From: Kocuria rosea subsp. polaris
Lineage (GTDB): Bacteria > Actinomycetota > Actinomycetes > Actinomycetales > Micrococcaceae
Direction of reading: 5' to 3'
DNA length: 56,810 bases
Assembly (NCBI GenBank): GCA_023896275.1
Contig: MLDA01000023.1
Span: 1 to 56,810, forward strand
The notes beneath the pieces were generated by a model, which saw only the letters and a program-made list of their open reading frames with translations, did not search any database and was not told the DNA's origin. Below are positions 34,056-44,071 of the stretch, one piece after another (position 1 is the stretch's first letter; every line of letters begins with the position of its first letter). The position numbers were made by a program, and so were the translations under genes.

Positions 34056-34697
34056 CTATTCGGGCAGCGTGCACTGGAGTGAGAGCTCGGCGTAGGCCCT
34101 CACACCTGCGCGGCGTTCAGCTCCCGTCAGCGCCAATCCGAGTTGGGGATAGAGGTCGTAGGCGTCCTCGAGGGCGACGAGGTTCCGGGCGATGAGACCG
34201 ACGTCGTGCTGTGGAACGAACTCCCAGGACTCTGCGCCGACCTCGAGCAAGGAACGGTAGAGGGTCACCTGGCGCTCAACGACCTGGCGATGCATGAGCA
34301 GCGTCTCCGGCCGGGTCCGCGCGGTCGCGATGCTCTCGTAGACGCTGCGCAGCTCGTCTCCCACGTCGTCCGGGACGCCGAGGTGGATCATCTCGGAAAG
34401 CTTCTCCCGCGCGCTGCGCCCGCCGGCGACGACCTTCAGTCGCCGGTCGTGGAACCGGCCCATGACCGCCTCCAATGCGCGGTCCACGAGGTCGTCGACG
34501 CCGTCGTAGTAGTAGAGGACGCTGCCGGGACTCACCGCCGCTTCCTCGGCGATCGCACGCACGCTGGCCCCCGCGGCACCGTCGCGGGTCACGACCCGGA
34601 CGGCGGCCTGCAGCAGAGCGTCGCGCCGGGCGTCTCCGGCCCCGCCGGGACGCGGCGAATGTGCCGAGCGCCTGGCTTTAGTCCGTCTCTCGCTCAA
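34056..34697 (-). CDS. TetR-family transcriptional regulator of the APC permease locus
   Basis: A 213-residue regulator: a basic N-terminus, helix-turn-helix VRAIAEEAAVSPGSVLYYYD, and a C-terminal ligand domain. The TTG start at 34697 lies 20 bases inside the end of the upstream APC permease gene and has GGAG in range, which implies coupled translation. It probably binds the 30-base imperfect palindrome between the APC and P1-peptidase genes (36181-36210). Confidence 0.82.
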   Translation of the reverse strand: MSERRTKARRSAHSPRPGGAGDARRDALLQAAVRVVTRDGAAGASVRAIAEEAAVSPGSVLYYYDGVDDLVDRALEAVMGRFHDRRLKVVAGGRSAREKLSEMIHLGVPDDVGDELRSVYESIATARTRPETLLMHRQVVERQVTLYRSLLEVGAESWEFVPQHDVGLIARNLVALEDAYDLYPQLGLALTGAERRAGVRAYAELSLQCTLPE

Positions 34698-36147
34698 CTG
34701 GTTTCTCCGTCCGGCCCAGCGCTGCCCACAGCGCCGGTCGCCGCTTCTTGAGAATGCGCTCGTAGATCATGCCGGTGATGAACAAGAGGGGTGTGGGAAG
34801 GATGAGAACCCAATTGATCGCTCCGTTCATGCCGGTGGTGAGTTCAAAGTGTATGACGATCAGGGTCACGGCCGCGATGAGGCCCGCGGCGCCGAGTACG
34901 GGCGCGACAATCACCCGCCACGGCGAGTGGCCGCGGCGGTCACGGGCGAAGAACGCGACGACGGCGACGGCGGCGAGTGCCTGGCCGAAGACGAGGCCGA
35001 GCACACCCGTGGCGTAGGTCCAGACGGCGAGCCCGAGATACGCATCCGTGACGAATACGGCGGCAATTGCGATGCCCGCGATGCAGGCGACGGACAGCGT
35101 CAGGCTCGCCGTGGCGGGGGACTTGTGCACGCGATGAGTCCGCCCCAGCGCGGACGGCAGGATTCCCTCGCGGCCCAAGGAGAACAGGTAGCGAGTGCAG
35201 GCGTTGTGGAAGGCAAGGATGCAGGCGAAGAAGCTGGTGACGATGAGGATCTGGACCACGCCGGCGGCCAGCGGGCCGACAAATTCGCCAGCCGCCGTGA
35301 AGACCATGGATTCGAAGTCGTCTCCGGCGGCGAACGCTAGGACGCCGTCGACCCCGAACGCGAGAGTGAGGATCCAGAACGTGAACGCGTAGAACGCGGC
35401 GAGCAACGCGACTACCAGGTAGGTGGCGCGGGGGATGGTGCGGCCGGGGCGCTTGGCCTCCTCCGCGTAGATCGCGGTGCCCTCGAAACCGAGGAAGGCT
35501 CCGAAGCCGATGACCAGCAGCATGCCGATCCCGCCGCCCGCGAGCAGGTTGCGGGGGTCGAAACCCGCGGCGGAGGCCGCCTCCGGGCCGCCGGTGAGGA
35601 GGACGGCGGCTGCGATGACGAGCAGGATGGCCACTTCGGCGGTGACGAGCACCGCGAGCACTTTGGCGCCGACGTCCACCTGGCGCATGCCGAGCAGCCC
35701 GACGGCTCCCGCCGAGACCAGCGCGATGACCCACCAGGACGGCGCCGATCCGAACCATTCGGTCAACACGAGTTCCCCGAAGAAGCCGATGAAGGCGTAG
35801 AAGCAGAAGCACAGAAAGGCGTACGCGTAGGCGGTCACTAGCGCGAGGCCCACGCCCGCTGATTTCCCGAGCCCGTGCAGCGCGTAGGCGTAGAACGCCC
35901 CCGCATTGGGCACGTGTGAACTCATGGCGGTGAAACCCGCGGCGAAGAGGGCCAGGATCGCACCGCAGAGCAGCATGGCGCCGGGTGCCCCGATACCGCC
36001 AAGGCGGAAGGCCATGGGTGCGGCGGAGACGACGACGGTCAGCGGGGCGGCGGCAGAGGCGACGAGGAAGACGATGCCCCAGATGCCGAGGCGGCCGGTA
36101 GAGAGGGTGTCACGTTCGATGGTGGGTGCGGTCCTGGTTCCCGACAT
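34678..36147 (-). CDS. APC-superfamily amino acid permease
   Basis: A 489-residue, 12-helix transporter. It begins GRLGIWGIVFLVASAAAPLT with the conserved helix-1 break and contains GFGAFLGFEGTAIYAEEAKR in helix 6-7, as in yeast/bacterial APC carriers. It imports an amino acid or related cation. Start at 36147 with AAGGA upstream. Operon with the TetR gene; divergent from the P1 peptidase. Substrate inferred to be a product of, or substrate for, the neighbouring peptidase/aminotransferase pathway. Confidence 0.85.
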   Translation of the reverse strand: MSGTRTAPTIERDTLSTGRLGIWGIVFLVASAAAPLTVVVSAAPMAFRLGGIGAPGAMLLCGAILALFAAGFTAMSSHVPNAGAFYAYALHGLGKSAGVGLALVTAYAYAFLCFCFYAFIGFFGELVLTEWFGSAPSWWVIALVSAGAVGLLGMRQVDVGAKVLAVLVTAEVAILLVIAAAVLLTGGPEAASAAGFDPRNLLAGGGIGMLLVIGFGAFLGFEGTAIYAEEAKRPGRTIPRATYLVVALLAAFYAFTFWILTLAFGVDGVLAFAAGDDFESMVFTAAGEFVGPLAAGVVQILIVTSFFACILAFHNACTRYLFSLGREGILPSALGRTHRVHKSPATASLTLSVACIAGIAIAAVFVTDAYLGLAVWTYATGVLGLVFGQALAAVAVVAFFARDRRGHSPWRVIVAPVLGAAGLIAAVTLIVIHFELTTGMNGAINWVLILPTPLLFITGMIYERILKKRRPALWAALGRTEKPVERETD

Positions 36148-36180
36148 GGTGGTCCTTGCGTAGAAGGGGATGTGTCATGG

Positions 36181-36210
36181 ATCATGTTTGAACACTGATT
36201 CAAATATGAT
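36181..36210. promoter_or_regulatory. Operator between APC permease and P1 peptidase genes
   Basis: ATCAT-n-TTTGAA-n6-TTCAAA-n-ATGAT is a 30-base imperfect palindrome (all 22 specified arm bases pair) in the 116-base divergent spacer. It is a good candidate for the TetR protein encoded downstream of the permease. A partial echo of the sequence (TGAACACTCGATCAAAT) overlaps the peptidase start. Confidence 0.6.
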
Positions 36211-36263
36211 GACGTGCTGGAGTCAATAGCTGTGCCTGTTAAATCTGGAAGAACTGGTGAAAC

Positions 36264-37382
36264 ATGAACACTCGATCAAATCTTGCCGTGCGAGCTCGGG
36301 ACCTTGGAATCGCCTTCGACGGCAAGTGCGGTCCAGCGAACGCGATCACGGACGTGCCTGGGGTCGAGGTCGGATACGCCACGCTTCGTCCGGCCGACCA
36401 CAGCGCCTGCACGGGCGTCACTGCGATCCTTCCGCGCGGGCGTCGCGGCATCGGTGACCCGTGCGCGGCCGGCACGTTCAGCCTCAACGGCAATGGTGAG
36501 ATGACGGGACGGGCCTGGATCGAGGAATCGGGCCAGTTCGCGACGCCGATCCTGCTGACCAACAGCCACGCCGTGGGTGCGGCACACGCTGGTGTGGACG
36601 CATGGATGGCCGAGGTCGCTCCCGACGTCGCGCGCCGGTGGATGCTGCCGGTGGTCGCGGAGACGTGGGACGGCTACCTCAACAACATCAACGAACCGCA
36701 CGTCACGCCCGAGACGGCACGGCAAGCCCTGGACGCCGCAGGCGGCGGCCCGCTGGCCGAAGGGTCCGTCGGTGGCGGCACCGGCATGAACTGTTACGGA
36801 TTCAAGGGCGGTACGGGGACCGCGTCACGGAGGGTGGCGTTCGGTGCGGGTGAGTTCACAGTGGGCGTGCTGACGCAGGCGAACTTCGGTTCCCGGCGCG
36901 AGCTGCGCATCGACGGCCGGCCCGTGGGGCGCAGGTCAGCTGCGCCGTGCCCGATCGAGGAGACGAACTGGCTGCAGGAGGAGGTGGAGGCGGCGCGGGT
37001 CCCGGGAGGTGCCGGCTCGGTCATCGTCATCGTGGCCACCGACGCACCCCTGCTGCCGGGTCAGCTGAAGGCCGTGGCCCGACGGGTCCCGTTGGGCTTG
37101 GCGCGCACCGGAACCACGGGCGGTCACTTCTCCGGCGACATCTTTCTGGCGTTCTCCACCGGCAACGACGGCGGCCTCCGCTCGGACTTCCCGGTGCCCG
37201 GGGGTCAGCAGGGGCTGGAGAGCATCGAACATGTTCCCTGGGGCGACATCGACCCGTTCTTCGAGGCCACGGTGCAGGCAGTTGAGGAATCGGTCCTCAA
37301 CGCGCTCATCAACAACGAGGACGTCGAGGGGCGCGACGGCCATTTCAGCCCCGCCCTGCCGCATCACGAGGTGCTGGCCTGA
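36264..37382 (+). CDS. P1-family peptidase (DmpA/BapA-like N-terminal nucleophile aminopeptidase)
   Basis: A 372-residue self-processing peptidase. The N-terminal NAITDVPGVEVGYATL and ILLTNSHAVGAAHAGVDAW match DmpA/BapA, as does GGTGMNCYGFKGGTGTASR. The autocleavage junction is G209-S210 in QANFGSRRELRI, with S210 becoming the nucleophile. These enzymes release N-terminal L- or D-amino acids, or beta-amino acids such as beta-alanine from peptides. No signal peptide, so cytoplasmic. It is divergent from the APC permease under a shared operator. Confidence 0.85.
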   Translation: MNTRSNLAVRARDLGIAFDGKCGPANAITDVPGVEVGYATLRPADHSACTGVTAILPRGRRGIGDPCAAGTFSLNGNGEMTGRAWIEESGQFATPILLTNSHAVGAAHAGVDAWMAEVAPDVARRWMLPVVAETWDGYLNNINEPHVTPETARQALDAAGGGPLAEGSVGGGTGMNCYGFKGGTGTASRRVAFGAGEFTVGVLTQANFGSRRELRIDGRPVGRRSAAPCPIEETNWLQEEVEAARVPGGAGSVIVIVATDAPLLPGQLKAVARRVPLGLARTGTTGGHFSGDIFLAFSTGNDGGLRSDFPVPGGQQGLESIEHVPWGDIDPFFEATVQAVEESVLNALINNEDVEGRDGHFSPALPHHEVLA

Positions 37383-37413
37383 CTGAGGGAGGGGCGCAGG
37401 TAGGATCCGGACC

Positions 37414-38262
37414 ATGAGCGCAGCACCGGAGAACATCAAGCCAGAGGCGGCCATCCGCGCCGTCTTCCTCGACGTGGACGGCACCTACGCCGACCACGGC
37501 ATCGTCCCGGAGGGGCACGTCCGGGCCGTGCGCGCAGCACGGGCCGCCGGTCACAAAGTCCTGCTGTGCACAGGCCGGCCACTGTCGATGTTGGACGACG
37601 AGATCCTCGGCGCCGGGTTCGACGGCATCGTCGCCAGCGCCGGCGCCTACGCGAAAGTCGGCGACGACGTGCTGCTTGACCGCCGCTTCCCGGCCGATCT
37701 CGCCGCCCGCACGGTCGAGGTACTCGACGTTCACGACGCCGTCTACATCCTCGAGGCCCAGGAGGCCCTGCACGAGCCGCAGGCCGCCGAGGAGCGCCTG
37801 CACGCCATCATCGAGGAGCACTTCCGCGGGTCGCCGGAGGGTGCGGCAGCGATCCTGGGCGCCCTCCGGCCGGCCGACGACCTCGCCGCCGTGCCGTTCG
37901 CGAAGGTCTCGGTCTTCGCGTCCCCGGTGCCGATGTCCCGGCTCCTCGCCGAGATCGGCGACGGCGTGGCCGTCGTCGAAAACTCGATCGCCGCCGAGGG
38001 TCGCCATTCCGGGGAGCTGTACCTGCACGGGATCAGCAAGGCCGACGGGCTGGAGGCCGCGATCGAACACCTGGGCATCGCGCGCGAGCACTCGATCGCC
38101 ATGGGCGACGGGGAGAACGACCTGGAAATGATGGCCTACGCGGGCGTCGGCGTCGCCATCGAGGGCTCCTCCCCGCAGCTGACGGCGCTCGCCGACCTCA
38201 CGGCCGCGCCGCCGCGCGAGGAGGGCCTCGTGGCGGCCTTCGCGGAGCTCGGGCTCAGCTGA
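37414..38262 (+). CDS. HAD-superfamily phosphatase (Cof-type)
   Basis: A 282-residue HAD-IIB hydrolase: motif I FLDVDGTYADHG, motif II LLCTGRP, and motif III/IV GISKADGLEAAIEHLGI with MGDGENDLEMM. It dephosphorylates a small phosphorylated metabolite in the cytoplasm. It starts 31 bases after the peptidase and is likely co-transcribed. Its end overlaps the convergent aminotransferase end by 8 bases. Confidence 0.87.
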   Translation: MSAAPENIKPEAAIRAVFLDVDGTYADHGIVPEGHVRAVRAARAAGHKVLLCTGRPLSMLDDEILGAGFDGIVASAGAYAKVGDDVLLDRRFPADLAARTVEVLDVHDAVYILEAQEALHEPQAAEERLHAIIEEHFRGSPEGAAAILGALRPADDLAAVPFAKVSVFASPVPMSRLLAEIGDGVAVVENSIAAEGRHSGELYLHGISKADGLEAAIEHLGIAREHSIAMGDGENDLEMMAYAGVGVAIEGSSPQLTALADLTAAPPREEGLVAAFAELGLS

Positions 38263-39634
38263 CGACGTGCGCGTCCGTCAGGGCCAGCGCCTCGTCGATG
38301 ATCGCCAGGCCGCGGCGCGCGTCCTCCTCGCTGATGTTCAGCGGCGGAACCACGTGGATGCGGTTGTAGTTGGCGAACGGCAGCATGCCTGCGGCCTTGA
38401 GCGCGCCGACGAGCTCGTTCATCTCCGGTGACGAGCCGCCGTACGCGGCCATCGGCTCCCGGGTCTCCCGGTTCTTCACGAGCTCGATGGCCCAGAAGCA
38501 GCCGGCGCCGCGGACCTCGCCGATCGACGGGTGACGCTCGGCCATCGCGCGCAGTTCGGGGCCGAACACGTTCTCGCCGAGGGCGGCCGCGTGCTCGATC
38601 ATCCCCTCCTCGCGCATGGCGGTGATGGCCGCGACGGCGGCCGCGCAGGCCAGCGGGTGTCCCGAGTACGTCAGCCCGCCCGGGTAGGGGCGCTGCGCGA
38701 ACGTCTGGTAGATCGCCTCGCTCATCGCGACGCCGCCGAGCGGCACGTAGCCGGAGTTCACCCCCTTGGCGAACGTGATGATGTCCGGGGTGACGCCCCA
38801 GTGCTCGATCGCGAACCACTTGCCCGAACGGCCGAAGCCCGCCATGACCTCGTCGGCGATGTAGACGATCCCGTACTTCGCGGTCAGCTCCCGCACGCCC
38901 TCGATGTAGCCGGGCGGCGGAACGTAGATCCCGGCCGTGCCGGGGATCGATTCCAGGATCAGCGCCGCGATGTTGGCCGGTCCCTCCAGGACGATCACGT
39001 CCTCCAGGTGTTTCAAGGCCCGCTCGGTCTCCTCCTCCGGCGTGGTCGAACCGAAGTAGGAACGGTAGGGGTACGCGGGGAAGAAGTGCACGGCCCCGGA
39101 GTCGCCCTCGTCGTTCGGGACGCGCCGCGCGTCACCGGTGACGTTGATGGCCAGGTGCGTGCCGCCGTGGTAGCTGCGGTACGCGGAGAGGACCTTGCGC
39201 CGGCCCGTGTGCAGGCGCGCCATGCGGATCGCGTGTTCGACGGCGTCCGCGCCGCCGTTCGTGAAGAAGACCCGGTTCAGGTCGCCCGGGGTGAGCTCGG
39301 CGATGAGGCGGGCCGCCTCGGAGCGGGCCGCATTGGCGTGCTGCGGGGCGACCGTGCACAGCTCGGCGGCCTGCGCGACGATCGCCGCGACGACCTTGGG
39401 GTGCTGGTGCCCGATGTTCGTGTTCACCAGCTGGGAGGAGAAGTCCAGGTACCGCTTGCCGTCGGCGTCCCAGACGTGCACGCCCTCGGCCTTGACGATG
39501 CTCATCGGGTCCAGCGTCTCCTGGGCGGACCAGGAGTGGAAGACGTGCGCCCGGTCCAGCTCGTAGGCGCGGCGCCCGGCCGCCAGCTGTGCCTCGGTGG
39601 GCCCGGCGGCCGTCGTCGTGGTGGTGTCCGTCAT
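38255..39634 (-). CDS. Class III (omega) aminotransferase
   Basis: A 459-residue PLP enzyme of the aspartate-aminotransferase fold, class III. Marks are NGGADAVEHAIRMARLHTGR, YRSYHGGT, LESIPGTAGIYVPPPGY, IADEVMAGFGRSGK and PLP lysine in TFAKGVNSGYVPLGG. With the semialdehyde dehydrogenase 11 bases upstream in the same operon, it would transaminate a beta- or omega-amino acid such as beta-alanine to a semialdehyde. The start at 39634 has GAGGAGG. A longer reading up to 41290 on the same strand is spurious. Confidence 0.87.
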   Translation of the reverse strand: MTDTTTTTAAGPTEAQLAAGRRAYELDRAHVFHSWSAQETLDPMSIVKAEGVHVWDADGKRYLDFSSQLVNTNIGHQHPKVVAAIVAQAAELCTVAPQHANAARSEAARLIAELTPGDLNRVFFTNGGADAVEHAIRMARLHTGRRKVLSAYRSYHGGTHLAINVTGDARRVPNDEGDSGAVHFFPAYPYRSYFGSTTPEEETERALKHLEDVIVLEGPANIAALILESIPGTAGIYVPPPGYIEGVRELTAKYGIVYIADEVMAGFGRSGKWFAIEHWGVTPDIITFAKGVNSGYVPLGGVAMSEAIYQTFAQRPYPGGLTYSGHPLACAAAVAAITAMREEGMIEHAAALGENVFGPELRAMAERHPSIGEVRGAGCFWAIELVKNRETREPMAAYGGSSPEMNELVGALKAAGMLPFANYNRIHVVPPLNISEEDARRGLAIIDEALALTDAHVVS

Positions 39635-39645
39635 GCTCGTCCTCC

Positions 39646-41151
39646 TCAGGAGTGGGTCGGGAAACCGAGGTTCAGGCCACCGTGGCTGGGGTCCAGCCAG
39701 CGCTTGGTGACGACCTTGCCACGGGTGAAAAAGTGTACGCCTTCGGCGCCGTGGGCGTGAGTGTCTCCGAACAGCGAGGCCTTCCAGCCGCCGAACGAGT
39801 AGTAGGCCATCGGGACCGGGATCGGGACGTTGACGCCGACCATGCCGACCTCGACCTCGTTCTCGAAGCGGCGGGCGGCGCCGCCGTCGTTCGTGAAGAT
39901 CGCCGTGCCGTTGCCGTACGGGCTGTTGTTGATGAGTTCGAGGCCGTCGTCGTAGCTCTCCACGCGGACCGTGGAGAGGACCGGGCCGAAGATCTCGTCC
40001 GTGTAGATGGACATGTCCGTGGTGACACGGTCGAACAGCGTCGGGTTCAGGAAGAAGCCCTCGCCGTCGGCGTCCGGGGAGACCTGCCGGCCGTCGAGCA
40101 CGAGCTCGGCCCCGGCGGCTTCGCCGGCGTCGATGTAGGAGGCGACCTTGTCGCGGTGCGCGGCGGTCACGAGCGGGCCCATGTCGCAGCCGCGCGTGCC
40201 GTCGCCGATGCGCAGGGTGCGGGTGCGTTCGGCGATCTTGGCCACGAGCTCGTCGGCGATGGATTCGACGGCGACGACGACGGAGATCGCCATGCAGCGC
40301 TCGCCGGCCGCGCCGAAGCCGGCGTTGACCGCCGCGTCGGCCGCGAGGTCGAGGTCGGCGTCGGGCAACACCAGCATGTGATTCTTGGCGCCGCCGAGGG
40401 CCTGGACGCGCTTGCCGGCGGCCGTGCCGCGCTCGTAGACGTACTGGGCGATCGGGGTGGAGCCGACGAAGGAGACGGAGGCGACGTCGCGGTGGTCCAG
40501 CAGTGCGTCGACCGATTCCTTGTCGCCGTGCACGACGTTGAAGACGCCGTCCGGCAGGCCGGCTTCCTTCCACAGCTCGGCCATCCAGTTGGCGGCCGTC
40601 GGGGTCTTCTCGCTGGGCTTGACGATCACGGTGTTGCCGGCGGCGATGGCGACGGGGAAGAACCACATCGGCACCATGGCCGGGAAGTTGAAGGGGGCGA
40701 TGATCGCGGCGACGCCCAGCGGCTGGCGGACCGAGTGCACGTCGACTTTGGTCGAGGCGTTCTCGGTGTGGCCGCCCTTGATCAGGTGGGCGATGCCGCA
40801 CGCGACCTCGACGACCTCCTGGCCGCGGGAGATCTCGCCGAGCGCGTCGTCGAGGACCTTGCCGTGCTCGGCGGTGATGATCTCGGCGAGCTCGCCCTTG
40901 CGGGCATTGAGCAGCTCGCGGAAGGCAAAGAGGACCGTGGTGCGCTTGGCCAGCGAGGTGTCCCGCCAGAGCGGGAAGGCGGCCTTCGCGGCAGCGACCG
41001 CCTGGTCGACGGTGGCGGTGGAGGCCAGAGCGACGCTTCCCGTGACCTGGCCCGTCGCCGGGTTGGTGATGTCGGCGGTGCGGGTGCCCTGCTCGGCGAC
41101 GGTGGCACCGTCGATCCAGTGCGAGGTGGTGCGGAGGGAGACGGTCTGCAT
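39646..41151 (-). CDS. mmsA: CoA-acylating methylmalonate-semialdehyde dehydrogenase
   Basis: A 501-residue aldehyde dehydrogenase. Catalytic C286 is in GAAGERCMAIS. The usual general-base glutamate is replaced in ALGGAKNHMLVLPDAD, the mark of the CoA-dependent methylmalonate-semialdehyde group, as is APFNFPAMVPMWFFPVAIA. It oxidises malonate or methylmalonate semialdehyde to acetyl- or propionyl-CoA. First gene of the operon with the aminotransferase; the divergent PucR regulator is the likely controller. Confidence 0.9.
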   Translation of the reverse strand: MQTVSLRTTSHWIDGATVAEQGTRTADITNPATGQVTGSVALASTATVDQAVAAAKAAFPLWRDTSLAKRTTVLFAFRELLNARKGELAEIITAEHGKVLDDALGEISRGQEVVEVACGIAHLIKGGHTENASTKVDVHSVRQPLGVAAIIAPFNFPAMVPMWFFPVAIAAGNTVIVKPSEKTPTAANWMAELWKEAGLPDGVFNVVHGDKESVDALLDHRDVASVSFVGSTPIAQYVYERGTAAGKRVQALGGAKNHMLVLPDADLDLAADAAVNAGFGAAGERCMAISVVVAVESIADELVAKIAERTRTLRIGDGTRGCDMGPLVTAAHRDKVASYIDAGEAAGAELVLDGRQVSPDADGEGFFLNPTLFDRVTTDMSIYTDEIFGPVLSTVRVESYDDGLELINNSPYGNGTAIFTNDGGAARRFENEVEVGMVGVNVPIPVPMAYYSFGGWKASLFGDTHAHGAEGVHFFTRGKVVTKRWLDPSHGGLNLGFPTHS

Positions 41152-41265
41152 GTGGTGCCCTTCGGACGGAGGAATCGGTCTGATGGATCCAGCATGCGCC
41201 CGATGCGGGCCATGCGAAAGTGACAAGGTGTATCGAGAATTGGCTTCTGACGATACGATCTGTCA

Positions 41266-42912
41266 ATGAACGCGACCCCCGACCTTGCACCCGCCCCTGG
41301 CCGCCTGACCATCGCGAGTGTCCTCGGTCAGGAGGAGATCCGTGCCGGGGCGCCCGAAGTGCTGGCCGGCGGCGAGCGGCTCTCGGGAGAGGTGCGCTGG
41401 GTGCACGTCGCTGACTCCGCGGCGGTCGGCGGGCTGCTCGAGGGTGGCGAGCTCGTGCTCACCACGGGTCAGGCGTTCCGCCATTCGGTCGAGGCGACCG
41501 GTCGTTTCCTGGACGACGTGACCGCAGCCGGGGCGGCCGGCGTCGTGATCGAGCTCGTGGACGAGCGGGCGGAGCCGGCGACGGAGGCGATCCGTCGCCT
41601 GCGCGCTGCCGTCGTCGGCCGGGACCTGCCGGTGGTGCTCCTGACGCGCAAGGTGCGGTTCGTCCGGGTTACGCAGGTCGCGCACCGGGCGCTCGTCGGC
41701 GCGCAACTCGCCCGCGTCGAGCGCGCCCGCCACGTGCACGAGGTCTTCACCCAACTCTCCCTTGAGTCCGCGAGCGAGCAGCGGATCGTGGACCGGACGG
41801 CGATCCTGCTCGACTCGCCCGTGGTCCTCGAGGACGTGGCACACCGGGTGCTCGCGTTCCACGGTGAGGACTCTGTCGGCCTGCTGCGCGACTGGGTCCA
41901 GCGGGCGCGCGGGGTCGGCTACCTCGAGGCCACGGGCCGTCGCGGCGGGCCGGAGGATTGGCTGCAGACGCCCGTGGGTGTGCGCGGGCGGCGCTGGGGC
42001 CGGCTCGTCGTGACGGGCCCGCTGGCGGACGACGACGAAGCCAGCCAGGTGCTCGAGCGCGCCGGTCAGGCCCTGACGCTGGCCCGGATGGCCGGCCGCG
42101 ACGAACGCGAGCTGCTCTACCAGGCGCAGTCCGGTCTGATCCACGAGCTGCGACACTCGCGCACGCTCAGCGAAGGTGAGGCGCGCACGCGGGCGGCGGC
42201 GCTGGGGCTCGCGGAGGCCCCCTACTACCTGCCGGCCGTCTTCCGGCTCGACCGGCAACCGGACGAGGACCCGACCGGGCTGCAGCTGCGCGAGCGCGCC
42301 CTGCTCGAGGAGCTGACGCGGGTCGTGGGGCGGTCGCGGCGCTCCGCGCTCGTGGCCGGGATGGACTCCGGGTCGCTCGGGGTGCTGCTGCCCGTGCCGG
42401 CCCGGCAGCTCGAGGACGGCTTGGTGGAGGACCTGTGCGCGCGGCTGACCGCGGCGCGGCGCGGCGAGCAGGAGCCCGACTGGTCGGTGGGTGTCGCGCC
42501 CAGCCGGCCGGGGCTCGTCGAGGCGGCGGCCGGGCTCGACGAGGCGGTGCAGGTCGCCGAGATCGCCGGCACGCTCGAGACCCGCCGGCAGCCGTTCTTC
42601 CGCTTCGCCGACCTGCGGCTGCGCGGGCTGCTGTCGATCCTGCGCGCGGACCCGCGCGTGGCCGCGTTCGCCGCGGCGGAGCTCGCACCCCTGCTCGAGG
42701 ACGACGACGGCGCGGGGCTCGACCTGCTCGAGCGCTTCCTCGCGCACGGCGGCAACAAGTCGGCGCTCGCGCGCACCGGCTACCTCAGCCGACCGGCGCT
42801 CTACGCGCGGCTGGCCAAGCTGCAGGACAAGCTGGGGGTCTCGCTCGACGACGCCGAATCGCGGACGGCGCTGCACGTGGCCGTGCTCTGCCACCGGCTG
42901 CAGGAGCAGTAA
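41266..42912 (+). CDS. PucR-family transcriptional regulator
   Basis: A 548-residue regulator with an N-terminal PucR/purine-catabolism sensing domain (TIASVLGQEEIRAGAPEVLA, LLEGGELVLTTGQAFR), a central GGDEF-like/CdaR region and a C-terminal helix-turn-helix HGGNKSALARTGYLSRPALY. Such regulators activate catabolic genes when their substrate is present. It is divergent from mmsA with a 114-base shared promoter region, so regulation of mmsA-aminotransferase is likely. No clear operator was picked out. Confidence 0.87.
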   Translation: MNATPDLAPAPGRLTIASVLGQEEIRAGAPEVLAGGERLSGEVRWVHVADSAAVGGLLEGGELVLTTGQAFRHSVEATGRFLDDVTAAGAAGVVIELVDERAEPATEAIRRLRAAVVGRDLPVVLLTRKVRFVRVTQVAHRALVGAQLARVERARHVHEVFTQLSLESASEQRIVDRTAILLDSPVVLEDVAHRVLAFHGEDSVGLLRDWVQRARGVGYLEATGRRGGPEDWLQTPVGVRGRRWGRLVVTGPLADDDEASQVLERAGQALTLARMAGRDERELLYQAQSGLIHELRHSRTLSEGEARTRAAALGLAEAPYYLPAVFRLDRQPDEDPTGLQLRERALLEELTRVVGRSRRSALVAGMDSGSLGVLLPVPARQLEDGLVEDLCARLTAARRGEQEPDWSVGVAPSRPGLVEAAAGLDEAVQVAEIAGTLETRRQPFFRFADLRLRGLLSILRADPRVAAFAAAELAPLLEDDDGAGLDLLERFLAHGGNKSALARTGYLSRPALYARLAKLQDKLGVSLDDAESRTALHVAVLCHRLQEQ

Positions 42913-43014
42913 GAGGCGCTCGCGTTCACGTTGGAGATGGCGATTCGTGTTGGGTGAAGTCGGTCGCACGGGCCTCGTCCGTCGGGGAGCCTCGAGGCGG
43001 AAGTGGAGAGCCGT

Positions 43015-44067
<1,053 letters not shown>

Positions 44068-44071
<4 letters not shown>

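Noticed and set aside
39635-41290. In-frame extension of the aminotransferase to a 1011-residue protein
   Set aside because: The extra 550 residues are low-complexity antisense-like sequence overlapping mmsA in another frame; a good start with GAGGAGG exists at 39634.
41263-42969. 568-residue frame antisense to the PucR gene
   Set aside because: Arg/Pro/Gln-rich shadow of a GC-rich gene; no family features.
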